Assembly (NCBI RefSeq): GCF_001435845.1 | Contig: NZ_CM003596.1 | Span: forward strand, 3,192,232-3,256,231 | Source: Psychrobacter sp. P11G3 | GTDB lineage: Bacteria; Pseudomonadota; Gammaproteobacteria; Pseudomonadales; Moraxellaceae | Length of the DNA: 64,000 nucleotides | Direction of reading: 5' to 3' | Shown: in pieces, positions 19,164-28,037 of the stretch | Layout of the letters: every line of letters begins with the position of its first letter | Numbering within the stretch: the first letter of the stretch is position 1 | Position numbers and translations under genes: made by a program | The notes under the pieces: model-generated | The model's database searches: none | What the model saw: the letters and a program-made list of their open reading frames with translations, nothing else | Told to the model about the DNA's origin: nothing

Positions 19164-20501
19164 ATGAAATTCTCAAAGTTCGGTCAAAAATTTACTCAGC
19201 CCACTGGCATCTCACAATTGATGGACGATCTAGGCGATGCGCTAAAAAGCGATCAGCCAGTCAACATGCTGGGCGGTGGTAATCCTGCCAAAATTGATGC
19301 CGTTAATGAGTTATTTTTGGAGACATATAAGGCGCTAGGTGTTGATAATGATACAGGCGTACCCAATAGTAGCGCGATTATCAGTATGGCGAACTACTCT
19401 AATCCGCAAGGGGATGCCGCCTTTATCGATGCGTTGGTTGGCTTCTTTAACCGTCATTATGATTGGAACCTCACCTCAGAAAACATCGCTCTGACCAATG
19501 GCTCACAGAATGCGTTTTTCTATCTATTTAATCTGTTTGGTGGTGCTTTCGTTGATGAAAACAGTCAAGATGAAAAGAACCAATCTATCGACAAGTCCAT
19601 TCTACTGCCATTGACCCCTGAGTATATTGGCTATAGCGATGTGCATGTGGAAGGTCAACATTTCACCGCGGTATTACCGCATATCGATGAAGTGACGCAT
19701 GATGGCGAGGAAGGTTTCTTTAAATATCGTGTCGATTTTGATGCATTAGAGAACTTGCCAGCATTAAAAGAAGGTCGTATCGGTGCGATTTGCTGCTCAC
19801 GCCCGACCAATCCAACGGGCAATGTGCTGACCGATGAAGAAATGGCGCATTTGGCCGAGATTGCCAAACGCTATGACATTCCGCTGATTATCGATAACGC
19901 CTACGGTATGCCCTTCCCCAACATCATCTACTCTGACGCGCACCTGAATTGGGATAATAATACGATTCTGTGCTTTAGCCTGTCGAAGATTGGTTTGCCT
20001 GGTATGCGTACGGGTATTATCGTGGCCGATGCCAAAGTAATTGAAGCGGTCAGCGCAATGAATGCCGTGGTCAATCTAGCGCCGACACGCTTTGGTGCAG
20101 CGATTGCAACGCCACTGGTAGAAAATGACCGTATCAAGCAATTGTCAGATAACGACATCAAGCCGTTTTATCAAAAGCAGGCCACCCTTGCGGTCAAGCT
20201 ATTAAAAGAAGCCTTGGGTGATTATCCTTTGGTCATTCATAAGCCTGAAGGTGCGATATTCTTATGGTTGTGGTTTAAAGACTTACCGATTAGCACCCTT
20301 GAGCTATACGAACGCCTCAAAGAAAAAGGCACGCTTATTGTGCCAAGCGAATACTTCTTCCCTGGTGTCGATGTTAGCGATTATCAGCACGCACACGAGT
20401 GTATTCGTATGAGTATCGCTGCTGACGAGCAGACACTCTCTGATGGTATCAAAGCGATTGGTGAAGTGGTACGTGAGTTGTATGATGAAGCTAATAGCTA
20501 A
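19164..20501 (+). CDS. avtA: Valine-pyruvate aminotransferase AvtA
   Basis: PLP-dependent fold-type I aminotransferase that interconverts alanine and 2-oxoisovalerate with valine and pyruvate. The 445-residue length is close to that of E. coli AvtA. Diagnostic segments are FGQKFTQPTGISQLMDDLG at the N-terminus, LGGGNPAKI, the PLP-contact CSRPTNPTGNVLTDEE, and the Schiff-base Lys in CFSLSKIGLPGMRTG. A likely promoter (TTGCTATACT) lies in the 126-base gap after ybbP. Stands alone or with the small membrane-protein gene 32 bases downstream. Confidence 0.95.
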   Translation: MKFSKFGQKFTQPTGISQLMDDLGDALKSDQPVNMLGGGNPAKIDAVNELFLETYKALGVDNDTGVPNSSAIISMANYSNPQGDAAFIDALVGFFNRHYDWNLTSENIALTNGSQNAFFYLFNLFGGAFVDENSQDEKNQSIDKSILLPLTPEYIGYSDVHVEGQHFTAVLPHIDEVTHDGEEGFFKYRVDFDALENLPALKEGRIGAICCSRPTNPTGNVLTDEEMAHLAEIAKRYDIPLIIDNAYGMPFPNIIYSDAHLNWDNNTILCFSLSKIGLPGMRTGIIVADAKVIEAVSAMNAVVNLAPTRFGAAIATPLVENDRIKQLSDNDIKPFYQKQATLAVKLLKEALGDYPLVIHKPEGAIFLWLWFKDLPISTLELYERLKEKGTLIVPSEYFFPGVDVSDYQHAHECIRMSIAADEQTLSDGIKAIGEVVRELYDEANS

Positions 20502-20533
20502 TAAATATAGCTAACATATAAACCTAGAGTCTG

Positions 20534-21001
20534 ATGGCTATGTACCCAATATTTTTACTCTATGGCATATTTATATTTTCAGCTATTTTTTTGGTATGGA
20601 TCTTAATAGCGATCATAACTGACTTTATATTTTTATGTTTTCCAAAAGTAGATTCAAAGGTTTTAAGCAAAAGAGTAGTGATTACTTCTGCCAAATTCTC
20701 TTATCTGGATGATGTGCATGAGCTTTTTATTAAGTATCAATATGAGTTCGAAGGTGTCATTTATACCAGCACATTACTGAATGCTTTTGGAGGGGTGCGT
20801 AGTTTTGGTGAAAACGGAGTTAGAAAGGCAGTAGCGAATTCGATAACTTCAGAAGACAGAATAGCTGTCTATGTCTGCCCTTTTTACCCGAAACTGGCTT
20901 ATGCTTTGCCGTTTGGATGGAGTAAATTTCTGGTGTTGCCGATAATTGCTGTGGTATTAGCTTTGTTCCTCTCCTCAAGCAATAAACTAAATATTTTTTG
21001 A
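20534..21001 (+). CDS. DUF3592-like membrane protein
   Basis: Unknown protein of 155 residues with a hydrophobic N-terminal segment (about 5-38, one long or two short helices) and a C-terminal helix (about 132-147). The middle contains YQYEFEGVIYTST and then DRIAVYVCPFYPKLAYALPFG, which follows the usual DUF3592 pattern of a beta-rich domain between two helices (x-Y-x-Y-x-x-x-G and V-x-V-Y-x-x-P). No catalytic residues are evident. It follows avtA by 32 bases and is closed by a terminator shared with the convergent gene. Base composition is more AT-rich than avtA, perhaps recent acquisition. Confidence 0.7.
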   Translation: MAMYPIFLLYGIFIFSAIFLVWILIAIITDFIFLCFPKVDSKVLSKRVVITSAKFSYLDDVHELFIKYQYEFEGVIYTSTLLNAFGGVRSFGENGVRKAVANSITSEDRIAVYVCPFYPKLAYALPFGWSKFLVLPIIAVVLALFLSSSNKLNIF

Positions 21002-21009
21002 GGTACAAC

Positions 21010-21041
21010 AAAAAACGGACTTACTAATAGTCCGTTTTTTT
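21010..21041. terminator. Bidirectional terminator between convergent genes
   Basis: Stem AAAAAACGGACT / AGTCCGTTTTTT with a seven-base loop. The loop contains the TAG stop (complement CTA at 21024-21026) of the minus-strand membrane-protein gene, so the hairpin covers that gene's last codons. Confidence 0.88.
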
Positions 21042-21413
21042 ATGGCCTTTGGTCAATGAAGTCGATTTATTGGTTGGTCGAAATATAGTCGTCCACTTAT
21101 TCAGCGCAAAGAGCACGTACGGCAGCATACAGGTATTAATCAAATCGCGGATACTCGCGAGTATCTGATCACGGCTCAAGCCTGCCAAGCCAAGCGATTC
21201 AATCATATCTCGATTGTCTAAATACTCACCCAACAGCGCAATGCAAGTTACGACAATCAATGCGATAAATGACCGAATACCTTGGCTTTTGATGATAGGA
21301 CGCAGCGCAACCAGACACAGCAGATAAATACCGACACCGACATAGATATGTAAAGCATCTTTGGCAAGGCCCGTTGTTTCCACAACATTCATTTTAAAGG
21401 CAGTAAAATCCAC
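21024..21413 (-). CDS. Small multi-helix membrane protein, unknown function
   Basis: 129 residues with about three hydrophobic segments (about 25-44, 50-66 and 95-108), so an inner-membrane protein. An acidic loop DNRDMIESLGLAGLSRDQ lies between helices and a Lys/Thr-rich tail ends the protein. I recognise no named family. The last codons lie within the bidirectional terminator hairpin shared with the convergent DUF3592-like gene. The start ATG has the polar lead MDFTAFKMNVVETTGLAKD, a plausible cytoplasmic start; a Met at residue 8 is an alternative. Confidence 0.7.
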   Translation of the reverse strand: MDFTAFKMNVVETTGLAKDALHIYVGVGIYLLCLVALRPIIKSQGIRSFIALIVVTCIALLGEYLDNRDMIESLGLAGLSRDQILASIRDLINTCMLPYVLFALNKWTTIFRPTNKSTSLTKGHKKTDY

Positions 21414-21596
21414 TGAGATATTCCAAATATAAGCGAGTAGAAAATAACTGAGCGTATCACTAAACCATGATGGCTAAACTATAATAGCTAAAGAATAGCA
21501 GCTACAAAGTGATCACTGAGTATAAAAAAGGCAGATTATACAATTGATAATCTACCTTCTACTAAATTAAATATTCACTTCACATTTATCAACTAT

Positions 21597-22232
21597 TTAC
21601 ACATTCCACTCTACAAAGTTCTTTAACAGTTGCAAGCCAGCGGTGTGGCTCTTTTCTGGATGGAACTGGGTGGCAAATAGATTGTCTTGGATCACGCTGG
21701 CGCAGAACGGTTGGCCATAATCACATACCGCCGCCACTTGTGAGCTATCAGCAGGCTCACAGTAATAACTATGTACAAAGTAAAAATGCGCGTTGTCTTC
21801 GATACCATGCCATAGCGGATGGTCAAAATCCATGCCGCTAATAGTATTCCAGCCCATATGCGGTACTTTTATCGTTGCGCCCTGCTTGTCTTTCCACGTA
21901 GGGTCAAATGCTTCTACAGTGCCGTTTAAGATGCCCAAACAGTCCGTGCCACCATTTTCAGCTGACTGCTCAAACAACGCCTGCATGCCCACACAGATGG
22001 CCATAACGGGCTTGTTAAAAACTGCATGGCGTATGACCTCATCAATTCCTGCTTCATGCATACCAGCGATACAGTCACGCATCGCACCCACACCAGGGAA
22101 GACGATCTTATCAGCCGCCGCGACGACTTTTGGATCATTGGTGATAGAGACTTCTGCCCCGACTACCGATAGGGCTTTGCTAGCAGAATGCAGGTTGCCC
22201 ATACCATAATCTAATAGTGCTACTTTAGTCAT
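21597..22232 (-). CDS. hisH: HisH, imidazole glycerol phosphate synthase glutaminase subunit
   Basis: Class I glutamine amidotransferase that supplies ammonia to HisF for making IGP and AICAR. The 211-residue protein starts [16 protein letters not shown], as the family does; the frame extends 19 codons further but without family match, and GAGAA lies near the chosen start. The triad is visible: nucleophile Cys in [11 protein letters not shown], and His and Glu in TQFHPEKS close to the C-terminus. hisB lies about 190 bases upstream on the same strand, so the two likely share a transcript. hisF is elsewhere. Confidence 0.96.
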   Translation of the reverse strand: MTKVALLDYGMGNLHSASKALSVVGAEVSITNDPKVVAAADKIVFPGVGAMRDCIAGMHEAGIDEVIRHAVFNKPVMAICVGMQALFEQSAENGGTDCLGILNGTVEAFDPTWKDKQGATIKVPHMGWNTISGMDFDHPLWHGIEDNAHFYFVHSYYCEPADSSQVAAVCDYGQPFCASVIQDNLFATQFHPEKSHTAGLQLLKNFVEWNV

Positions 22233-22420
22233 CGATTGGTTCTCATTTTTAAATATTTTGACTACTGTACTATTTATATTATTGACCATTTATATTGTTG
22301 GCTATGGCCTTTTCTATTATCGCGGGTGTAGATAAGGTTTTGCTACAAGGAAGTCAAGCGCAGGCTGTACAACTAGTACGCCAAGCTTGACTGACACCGT
22401 AGAAGAGCCTTAAATGCGCC

Positions 22421-23086
22421 TTAGAAAGCTTCTTTGGTCGATGGCAAGGTGTTCAACGCACGCTCATCATACTCACAAGCCATACGTAACGCACGAGCAA
22501 AGGCTTTAAAGGTTGATTCGATCTGATGATGGCTGTTCTTGCCTTTGAGATTATCCAAATGCACCGTCATCCATGAATGATTGACGAACCCGTAAAAAAA
22601 CTCACTAAACAAATCAACATCGAAACGGCCGACGTGCGAGCGCGTAAATGGGATATCCATATGCAAACCAGGACGCCCTGACAGATCGACGACAGCACGG
22701 GTCAATGACTCATCTAGCGGCGCATAAAAGTGCCCATAACGACGAATGCCTTTTTTGTCACCCAATGCTTTATTGAACGCTTGGCCAAGGGTAATGCCAG
22801 TGTCTTCGACGCTATGATGGTCATCAATAAAGGTATCACCGGTACATTTGATGTCTAAGTCAAATAAACCGTGACGCTTGATTTGATCAATCATATGATC
22901 CAAAAATGGCACACCAGTGTCTACCACACCTTTACCTGTACCATCTAAATTAACGGTACAGGTGATTTGCGTTTCGGCAGTGATACGTTCAACGGTCGCG
23001 ATACGTTCAGGGCGACCATATAGATTTACGTTTTTTGACTCAGTTTGCTCAGGTGTGGCAGCAGTCGTCGTTGCATTGGCTGTCAT
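22421..23086 (-). CDS. hisB: HisB, imidazoleglycerol-phosphate dehydratase
   Basis: Mn-dependent dehydratase making imidazole acetol phosphate in histidine synthesis; monofunctional, without the HisB phosphatase domain found in E. coli. The metal-binding motifs [23 protein letters not shown] and [12 protein letters not shown] are all present. The 221 residues exceed the usual 195-200 because of a Thr/Ala-rich N-terminal extension of about 22 residues ([14 protein letters not shown]), which may be non-essential; the conserved start [12 protein letters not shown] comes near residue 28. It is divergent from a GNAT-like gene on the other side. Confidence 0.96.
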   Translation of the reverse strand: MTANATTTAATPEQTESKNVNLYGRPERIATVERITAETQITCTVNLDGTGKGVVDTGVPFLDHMIDQIKRHGLFDLDIKCTGDTFIDDHHSVEDTGITLGQAFNKALGDKKGIRRYGHFYAPLDESLTRAVVDLSGRPGLHMDIPFTRSHVGRFDVDLFSEFFYGFVNHSWMTVHLDNLKGKNSHHQIESTFKAFARALRMACEYDERALNTLPSTKEAF

Positions 23087-23461
23087 GGCTACTCTCTATC
23101 AGTTTTTTATCAGTGAAAAGCGGTCAATAAATAAGGCGAAAACCTGCCCAAAATATTTTACTAGTGTCTGGGACAGACCTTAGCAGAAAATGATATATAC
23201 AAAAGATATCAACATATTAGGGCTGATACATACTAAATATTATATAGCCTCATCATAGCAAACCCTAACATTTACTGCCATGACCAAGCGGTAAACCACG
23301 CACAAAATCACCTCATTCTGCTAAAATAGTGTGTTCAGTTTTATCAATCATGACTCGCGCTGACTTTGAAGACCCTTACTTACGGCACTACACGCTATGA
23401 CATCGTGCTGCCTCATACTGCTAATTTATACTATAGAAACCCTCTATTTATAGGAACTGCT
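23087..23461. other. Divergent intergenic region hisB / GNAT-like gene
   Basis: About 375 bases holding promoters for both directions. A possible plus-strand -10 (TATACT) lies near 23427, about 30 bases before the chosen start of the next gene. A short hairpin GTCTG-GGA-CAGAC lies near 23164-23176. No gene is seen. Confidence 0.5.
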
Positions 23462-23884
23462 ATGCCTTTAGAAGCGATCGCCATTAATAGTTTGGATGCG
23501 CCACTTATCAAAAAACCTGCTCGCGACAATGAGCTAGAAGAGCGCTTGCAAGCGTTGTACGATAGTGATGATGCACAGCCTGATGGTCTCGAGGTATTAA
23601 ATATCGTTGAGCAAGGGTTTAAACGTGGACAGTATCTGTATGTTGGGATGTTCAATGATAAGCCTATCGCTGCGGTCGCTTGCTTTGATGATGGTCAGAC
23701 CAATGCTAAGCGCCTACAATATCTCACGGTGCATCCGGAGAATCGTAAACGTGCTATCGATGCCAAGTTTATTAAACTGGTCTATGATTGCGAAGTTAGA
23801 AAAGGCGTACGTGAATTTGTCCCTGCTGACGCTGATATTCACCGTATCATGAGTGAGTACGAACTATTACGTGTAAAAGACTAA
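23462..23884 (+). CDS. PanZ/GNAT-like protein
   Basis: A 140-residue protein resembling the acetyl-CoA sensor PanZ, a degenerate GNAT domain that helps mature aspartate decarboxylase PanD. The middle strand pair LYVGMFNDKPIAAVACFDD, the LQYLTVHPENRKR stretch where GNATs bind CoA pyrophosphate, and the C-terminal VPADADIHRIMSEYELL follow the PanZ layout. The usual GNAT CoA loop (Q/RxxGxG/A) is replaced by NRKRAID, so catalysis is doubtful. I chose the ATG at 23462 because AGGAA lies six bases upstream; a TTG at 23366 would add 32 residues. No panD is nearby. The family call is tentative. Confidence 0.65.
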   Translation: MPLEAIAINSLDAPLIKKPARDNELEERLQALYDSDDAQPDGLEVLNIVEQGFKRGQYLYVGMFNDKPIAAVACFDDGQTNAKRLQYLTVHPENRKRAIDAKFIKLVYDCEVRKGVREFVPADADIHRIMSEYELLRVKD

Positions 23885-24006
23885 ACTGAACGCTAAAATG
23901 GTTAATTTTGCCAATATCTAATTATTTATCGTCTTTTATCAGATATAATGCAAAAATTGCTTGACAGCTGAGCCTATATTTAGTTTAATAGCGCCTCAAC
24001 GAAGAC

Positions 24007-24082
24007 GGCTCGATAGCTCAGTAGGTAGAGCAACGGATTGAAAATCCGTGTGTCGGCAGTTCGATCCTGCCTCGAGCCACCA
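24007..24082 (+). tRNA. tRNA-Phe (GAA)
   Basis: Full cloverleaf: acceptor GGCTCGA pairing with TCGAGCC, D arm GCTCAGTAGGTAGAGC, anticodon loop TTGAAAA on stem CGGA/TCCG with anticodon GAA, T loop GTTCGATCC, discriminator A and an encoded CCA. A terminator follows after about 20 bases, so it is a single-gene unit. Confidence 0.97.
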
Positions 24083-24100
24083 TTCGTTAATAGAATTCTA

Positions 24101-24137
24101 AAAAGCCCTGAACAGCGATGTTCGGGGCTTTTTTTAT
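24101..24137 (+). terminator. Terminator after tRNA-Phe
   Basis: Stem AAAAGCCCTGAAC / GTTCGGGGCTTTT (one G-T pair) with loop AGCGAT, then a run of T. Lies 19 bases after the tRNA. Confidence 0.92.
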
Positions 24138-24206
24138 GTTTAAATTTTCCCGTATTCTTTAGCGTTTATTCTATTCATACTTTGCTCTTATTCGTATAGC
24201 CGACCA

Positions 24207-24563
24207 CTATTCGTACAACCGACCACGTAATAGTAAATTACAGCGCTCACGCGAATCCAAGTCGTATATAGTTGCGCGGTAATCAATACCGTGACGCCCC
24301 TCAAAGAATATCACTCGGTCGCCTACTGCCAAAAAACAAGACGTACGCGCATCATAGATAAAGCCATCTATCACGAATGCCAAATCGCGATCTATCTCGC
24401 GTACCGTATAAGTCTCCCCTTGCGGAATTAAGCGTTCAAACCACGCGCTGTGGGCAGTCGTATTGGCTAGTATGCTTGTCGTTAGCAATAGCCATGCCAC
24501 CAGTATGTTTTTAGGCAATAGCAAGCGGCTCGGCTTCTTGACACTTATCTTATTTCTCAACAT
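24207..24563 (-). CDS. Putative secreted protein, unknown function
   Basis: 118 residues. From the chosen ATG there is a basic N-terminus (MLRNKISVKKPSRLLLPK), a hydrophobic stretch and a likely signal cleavage near TAHSA-WF at about 41, so the mature part (about 77 residues) is exported. It holds three Cys-poor beta-rich repeats such as IDRDLAFVIDGFIYDART and GDRVIFFEGRHGIDYRAT, plus two Cys (TSCF, ERCN) that could form a disulfide. GAGAG lies six bases ahead of this ATG; the frame extends 42 codons upstream into a Tyr/Glu-rich repetitive stretch that looks non-coding. No family recognised. Confidence 0.65.
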   Translation of the reverse strand: MLRNKISVKKPSRLLLPKNILVAWLLLTTSILANTTAHSAWFERLIPQGETYTVREIDRDLAFVIDGFIYDARTSCFLAVGDRVIFFEGRHGIDYRATIYDLDSRERCNLLLRGRLYE

Positions 24564-24769
24564 AACATCTCTCGTAGCATTGTATTCATCATACTCATAG
24601 CCTTCATATGTCTCATAGCTGACTTTACCATAACCATTTTCACTCATCGCTTCTGATGCTAAATACCTACTGTCACGGTTGCATAACATTTTTGTGCTTT
24701 TTTCTAAACAGCTTGGCTAAGTATACTCAATAACCATATACGAATAGATAAAAATAATAGGTCATAGAT

Positions 24770-25267
24770 ATGAGAGAGTTTGATTACGACTTGGATTATA
24801 AGAGTTTGGATTTGCGCGCTCAGCCTGAGTTGTACCGTGTCGGTCGCGGTGAGCAAGGCGTATTACTGGTAGAGCCTTATAAGTCTGAGATTTTACCCCA
24901 TTGGCGTTTTGCGACTCCCGACATCGCCCGCGAAAGCAGTGAAGCTATCTATCAGATGTTTTTAGATTACTTGGCTGATGATGACTTCGTCGGCGCAGAT
25001 ATGGCGCGCAAGTTTATCCAAATGGGCTATACCCGTGCTCGTCGCTATGCCAATCATAAAGGCGGTAAAAAATATAAAGGCGCGGTACCTGATGATAAAA
25101 AAGGTCAAAGCGGCGCCCATGGCCGCGAAGAATTGCCACGACAAGAGGAAGACCCAGTCAAAGCAGAATCTGCACGGATCTTTAAAGTTAAATGGGACGA
25201 ATGTCGTGAGAACGAAGATTATTTGAGAATGAAGAAAGAACATCGTGAACGCTATAAAGATGTCTAA
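24770..25267 (+). CDS. DUF4385 family protein
   Basis: A 165-residue soluble, highly charged protein of unknown function, matching the DUF4385 pattern: start FDYDLDYKSLDLRAQPELYRVGRGEQGVLLVEPYKSEILPHWRF, a middle YQMFLDYLADDDFVGADMARKFIQMGYTRARRYANHKGGKKY, and a charged C-terminus ending in an EHRERYK motif. No signal peptide or membrane segment. The conserved Arg/Lys-rich centre suggests nucleic-acid contact, which is only inference. It is divergent from the secreted-protein gene and is followed by gph. Confidence 0.8.
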   Translation: MREFDYDLDYKSLDLRAQPELYRVGRGEQGVLLVEPYKSEILPHWRFATPDIARESSEAIYQMFLDYLADDDFVGADMARKFIQMGYTRARRYANHKGGKKYKGAVPDDKKGQSGAHGREELPRQEEDPVKAESARIFKVKWDECRENEDYLRMKKEHRERYKDV

Positions 25268-25388
25268 TAGATGCTAATGCTCAAGACATTAAGCACAACA
25301 GATAAACTAAATTGACTGGTCTCAAAACGCTACTGTGCTAAGGTATGGCCAATATAATAAATATAACGATTTTTAATAGTGAGGAATA

Positions 25389-26072
25389 ATGAATAAGCAG
25401 CTTTTAATTTTTGATTTTGATGGAACGCTCATTGATAGCGTACCCGATTTGGCCGACGCCACCAACGCCATGCTAACCACATTGGGCAAAGACACTTACC
25501 CTATCGAGATGATACGGAACTGGATAGGAAATGGTTCACGACTGCTCGTAGAGCGCGCTTTGGTTGGTAAAGTAGAAGTAGCAGAGGGTGAGCTAACGGT
25601 CGAAGAAGCTGATCACGCAGAGCAAATATTTTTTGAGGCTTATCAAAACCTCAGTGGTAGCAAAACCGTTGCCTATCCAGATGTCGATAACGGACTCAAA
25701 AAGTTGCACGCAGCTGGCTATACGCTTGCTTTAGTCACCAACAAGCCCATTCGATTTGTGCCGAAGATATTGCAGTCGTTTGGCTGGCAGGATTTGTTTA
25801 GCGAAGTGATGGGCGGCGACAGCTTGCCTGTCAAAAAACCAGACCCAACGCCCCTACTACACGTCTGTGAGACTCTCAATGTCAGTGTCGAGCAGTCAGT
25901 GATGATTGGGGACTCTAGAAACGATATGTTGGCTGGACAGAACGCCAATATGGACACGCTCGGTCTGTCTTATGGCTATAACTATGGGCAAGATATTCGA
26001 GAGCTAAACCCGACCGAAGCATTTGACCACTTTGCTGACTTGGTTGCTTGGATTATGAAAGATAGAGTTTAG
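25389..26072 (+). CDS. gph: Gph, phosphoglycolate phosphatase
   Basis: HAD-superfamily phosphatase removing 2-phosphoglycolate, formed mainly during repair of oxidised DNA ends. In 227 residues: motif I FDFDGTLIDS at the N-terminus with both Asp, a helical cap (about 17-95), motif II Thr in LALVTNKP, motif III Lys in PVKKPDPTP, and motif IV GDSRNDMLAGQNA. Length and cap type fit Gph rather than the sugar phosphatases, though substrate range in this class is broad. GAGGAA lies just before the ATG. Converges on comM without an obvious terminator. Confidence 0.9.
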   Translation: MNKQLLIFDFDGTLIDSVPDLADATNAMLTTLGKDTYPIEMIRNWIGNGSRLLVERALVGKVEVAEGELTVEEADHAEQIFFEAYQNLSGSKTVAYPDVDNGLKKLHAAGYTLALVTNKPIRFVPKILQSFGWQDLFSEVMGGDSLPVKKPDPTPLLHVCETLNVSVEQSVMIGDSRNDMLAGQNANMDTLGLSYGYNYGQDIRELNPTEAFDHFADLVAWIMKDRV

Positions 26073-26122
26073 TCTATAAAGAATTTATCAAATCATCATA
26101 GTGTAACTTGCTCAAACAGAGA

Positions 26123-27703
26123 TTACGCTTTACTGCGATAGCTCAGCGCCTCAGATAAGTGGGCGCTGTTGATATTGGTACTGTTAGCCAAATCCGCGAT
26201 TGTACGTGCTACTCGTAATACTCGGTGGTAGCCACGTGCTGATAAATTCAGACGCTGCTGAGCAAGTTGCAATAACTGCTTTTCATTGTCGCCTAGCTGG
26301 ATATATTCATCGATTTCGCTAGGGCTAAGCTCATTATTAACCTTTTGCTGGCGCTGCATTTGATGCTGATGCGCGACCACTACGCGAGCCCGTACTTGCT
26401 TAGAGGTTTCACCTACCTGACTATTTTGCAGATCGGCAATCGGTAACGCAGGCACGGTAATATGTAAGTCAATACGATCTAAGAGAGGCCCAGATAACTT
26501 ATCTTGATAGCGTTTGATTTGCTCAGGTCGACAGCGACAACGTCCTGATGTATCGCCATCATAACCACATGGGCAAGGATTCATCGCAGCGACCAGTTGA
26601 AAATTCGCTGGAAAGGTCATTTGAGAGTTAGCGCGACTAATCGTGATTTGTTTGGCTTCTAGCGGCTGACGCAATACTTCCAGTACGCTTCGATCAAACT
26701 CAGGTAATTCATCTAAAAACAATACGCCTTTATTAGCTAGCGTAATCTCGCCCGGTTTTGGCCGTGAACCACCACCGACTAATGCTACAGCTGATATCGT
26801 ATGATGTACTTGTCTAAATGGCCGCGTCCCATAGTCATAATCACTGTCTGCGACAGAATAGGTACTGGCAACTTCTAGCGCATCCTCATCACTCAAATCT
26901 GGCAATATCGTTGGCAATCGTGACGCCATAAGCGTCTTGCCAGAACCTGGTGGCCCTGTAAATAACAATGAATGACCGCCCGCAGCGGCAATCTCTAACG
27001 CGCGCCGAGCATGGTGCTGTCCTTTGACATCAGCTAAATCCACTTGATAGCCGACATGCTTCTGAGCAAGACTTGGCTGCACCACTGCTAAACTCTCATA
27101 GTTTGCACTTGGGTCAACGAGCGACTGTAGATGGTCGCAAACTGCTTTTAGACTCTGAGCAGCTAGTATCGTTACGCCATCAACGCGGCTGGCCTCACGA
27201 CCATTATCAATCGGTACAATCAGTTGCGGAGTTGTCTGCAGCGAGGTATCTGAATTATTTTGTCCTTGGTCACTCGCTGCTAACTGCGACAATGCTAACG
27301 CCAACTTCTCAGCTTTGATTGCACGTGCGACTGCCAAACTACCAGTTACTTGTCGCAATTGACCATTGAGCGCTAACTCGCCAATAAATTCAAATCCTGA
27401 TAGCACCTCTGGCTCAAGCTGTCCGCTTGCTGCCAGTATACCGATAGCAATTGGTAAGTCTAAACGCGCGCCATCTTTAGGTAGATCAGCAGGGGCTAAA
27501 TTAATCGTGAGGCGGCGATTAGGAAACTGGAAACCTGAATTGAGAATGGCGGAGCGTACCCTGTCTTTACTCTCACGCACGGCGGCCTCAGGTAGGCCAA
27601 CGATGGTCAATGCAGGTAGTCCTTGCGATAGATGCACCTCAATGATGACCTTGGGAGCATGCAGACCAACCACCGAACGGGTATAGACTTGGGCAAACGA
27701 CAT
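26123..27703 (-). CDS. comM: ComM/YifB, Mg-chelatase-like AAA+ helicase
   Basis: AAA+ ATPase of the YifB family; in naturally transforming relatives ComM is a hexameric helicase that promotes branch migration of incoming DNA. 526 residues. N-terminal ChlI-type domain (about 1-170, MSFAQVYTRSVVGL...), AAA+ core with Walker A GPPGSGKTLMA and Walker B LFLDELPEF, an Arg-finger region, a four-Cys segment (MNPCPCGYDGDTSGRCRC) and a C-terminal lid with SARGYHRVLRVARTIADL. The ATG at 27703 has AGGAAG six bases upstream. With dprA also present in the window, the organism may be naturally competent. Confidence 0.95.
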   Translation of the reverse strand: MSFAQVYTRSVVGLHAPKVIIEVHLSQGLPALTIVGLPEAAVRESKDRVRSAILNSGFQFPNRRLTINLAPADLPKDGARLDLPIAIGILAASGQLEPEVLSGFEFIGELALNGQLRQVTGSLAVARAIKAEKLALALSQLAASDQGQNNSDTSLQTTPQLIVPIDNGREASRVDGVTILAAQSLKAVCDHLQSLVDPSANYESLAVVQPSLAQKHVGYQVDLADVKGQHHARRALEIAAAGGHSLLFTGPPGSGKTLMASRLPTILPDLSDEDALEVASTYSVADSDYDYGTRPFRQVHHTISAVALVGGGSRPKPGEITLANKGVLFLDELPEFDRSVLEVLRQPLEAKQITISRANSQMTFPANFQLVAAMNPCPCGYDGDTSGRCRCRPEQIKRYQDKLSGPLLDRIDLHITVPALPIADLQNSQVGETSKQVRARVVVAHQHQMQRQQKVNNELSPSEIDEYIQLGDNEKQLLQLAQQRLNLSARGYHRVLRVARTIADLANSTNINSAHLSEALSYRSKA

Positions 27704-28037
27704 CAGCATCTTCCTAATACAGAGTGTCATTGATAATAAAGTATTATTTATCAACGCGCAAATGTCGTATTTTATTGCTGGTGTAGATACTATTTACTGT
27801 TATATGATGAGCAAATGCTCTTATGCTTTGTCTTATTTGACTTGAGTTTACAGTTTATCTAAAGCTTTTTGGAAGTTTCAATTACAGCTAGATATTCCAA
27901 TAAATTCAAATCCATATCAGACATTTAAGGTCAGAAAGAGCATTGGCAATAAAAGGATTTTATTGATCATATAAAGCTCGGTGATTGCTGTTTTCTACGG
28001 CTTTATACACACCAACTAACCATGGATGGATAAGCTT
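27704..28037. other. Divergent intergenic region comM / acylase
   Basis: About 330 AT-rich bases with no gene. It must contain promoters for both directions; no strong -10/-35 pair or palindrome stands out. Confidence 0.5.
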
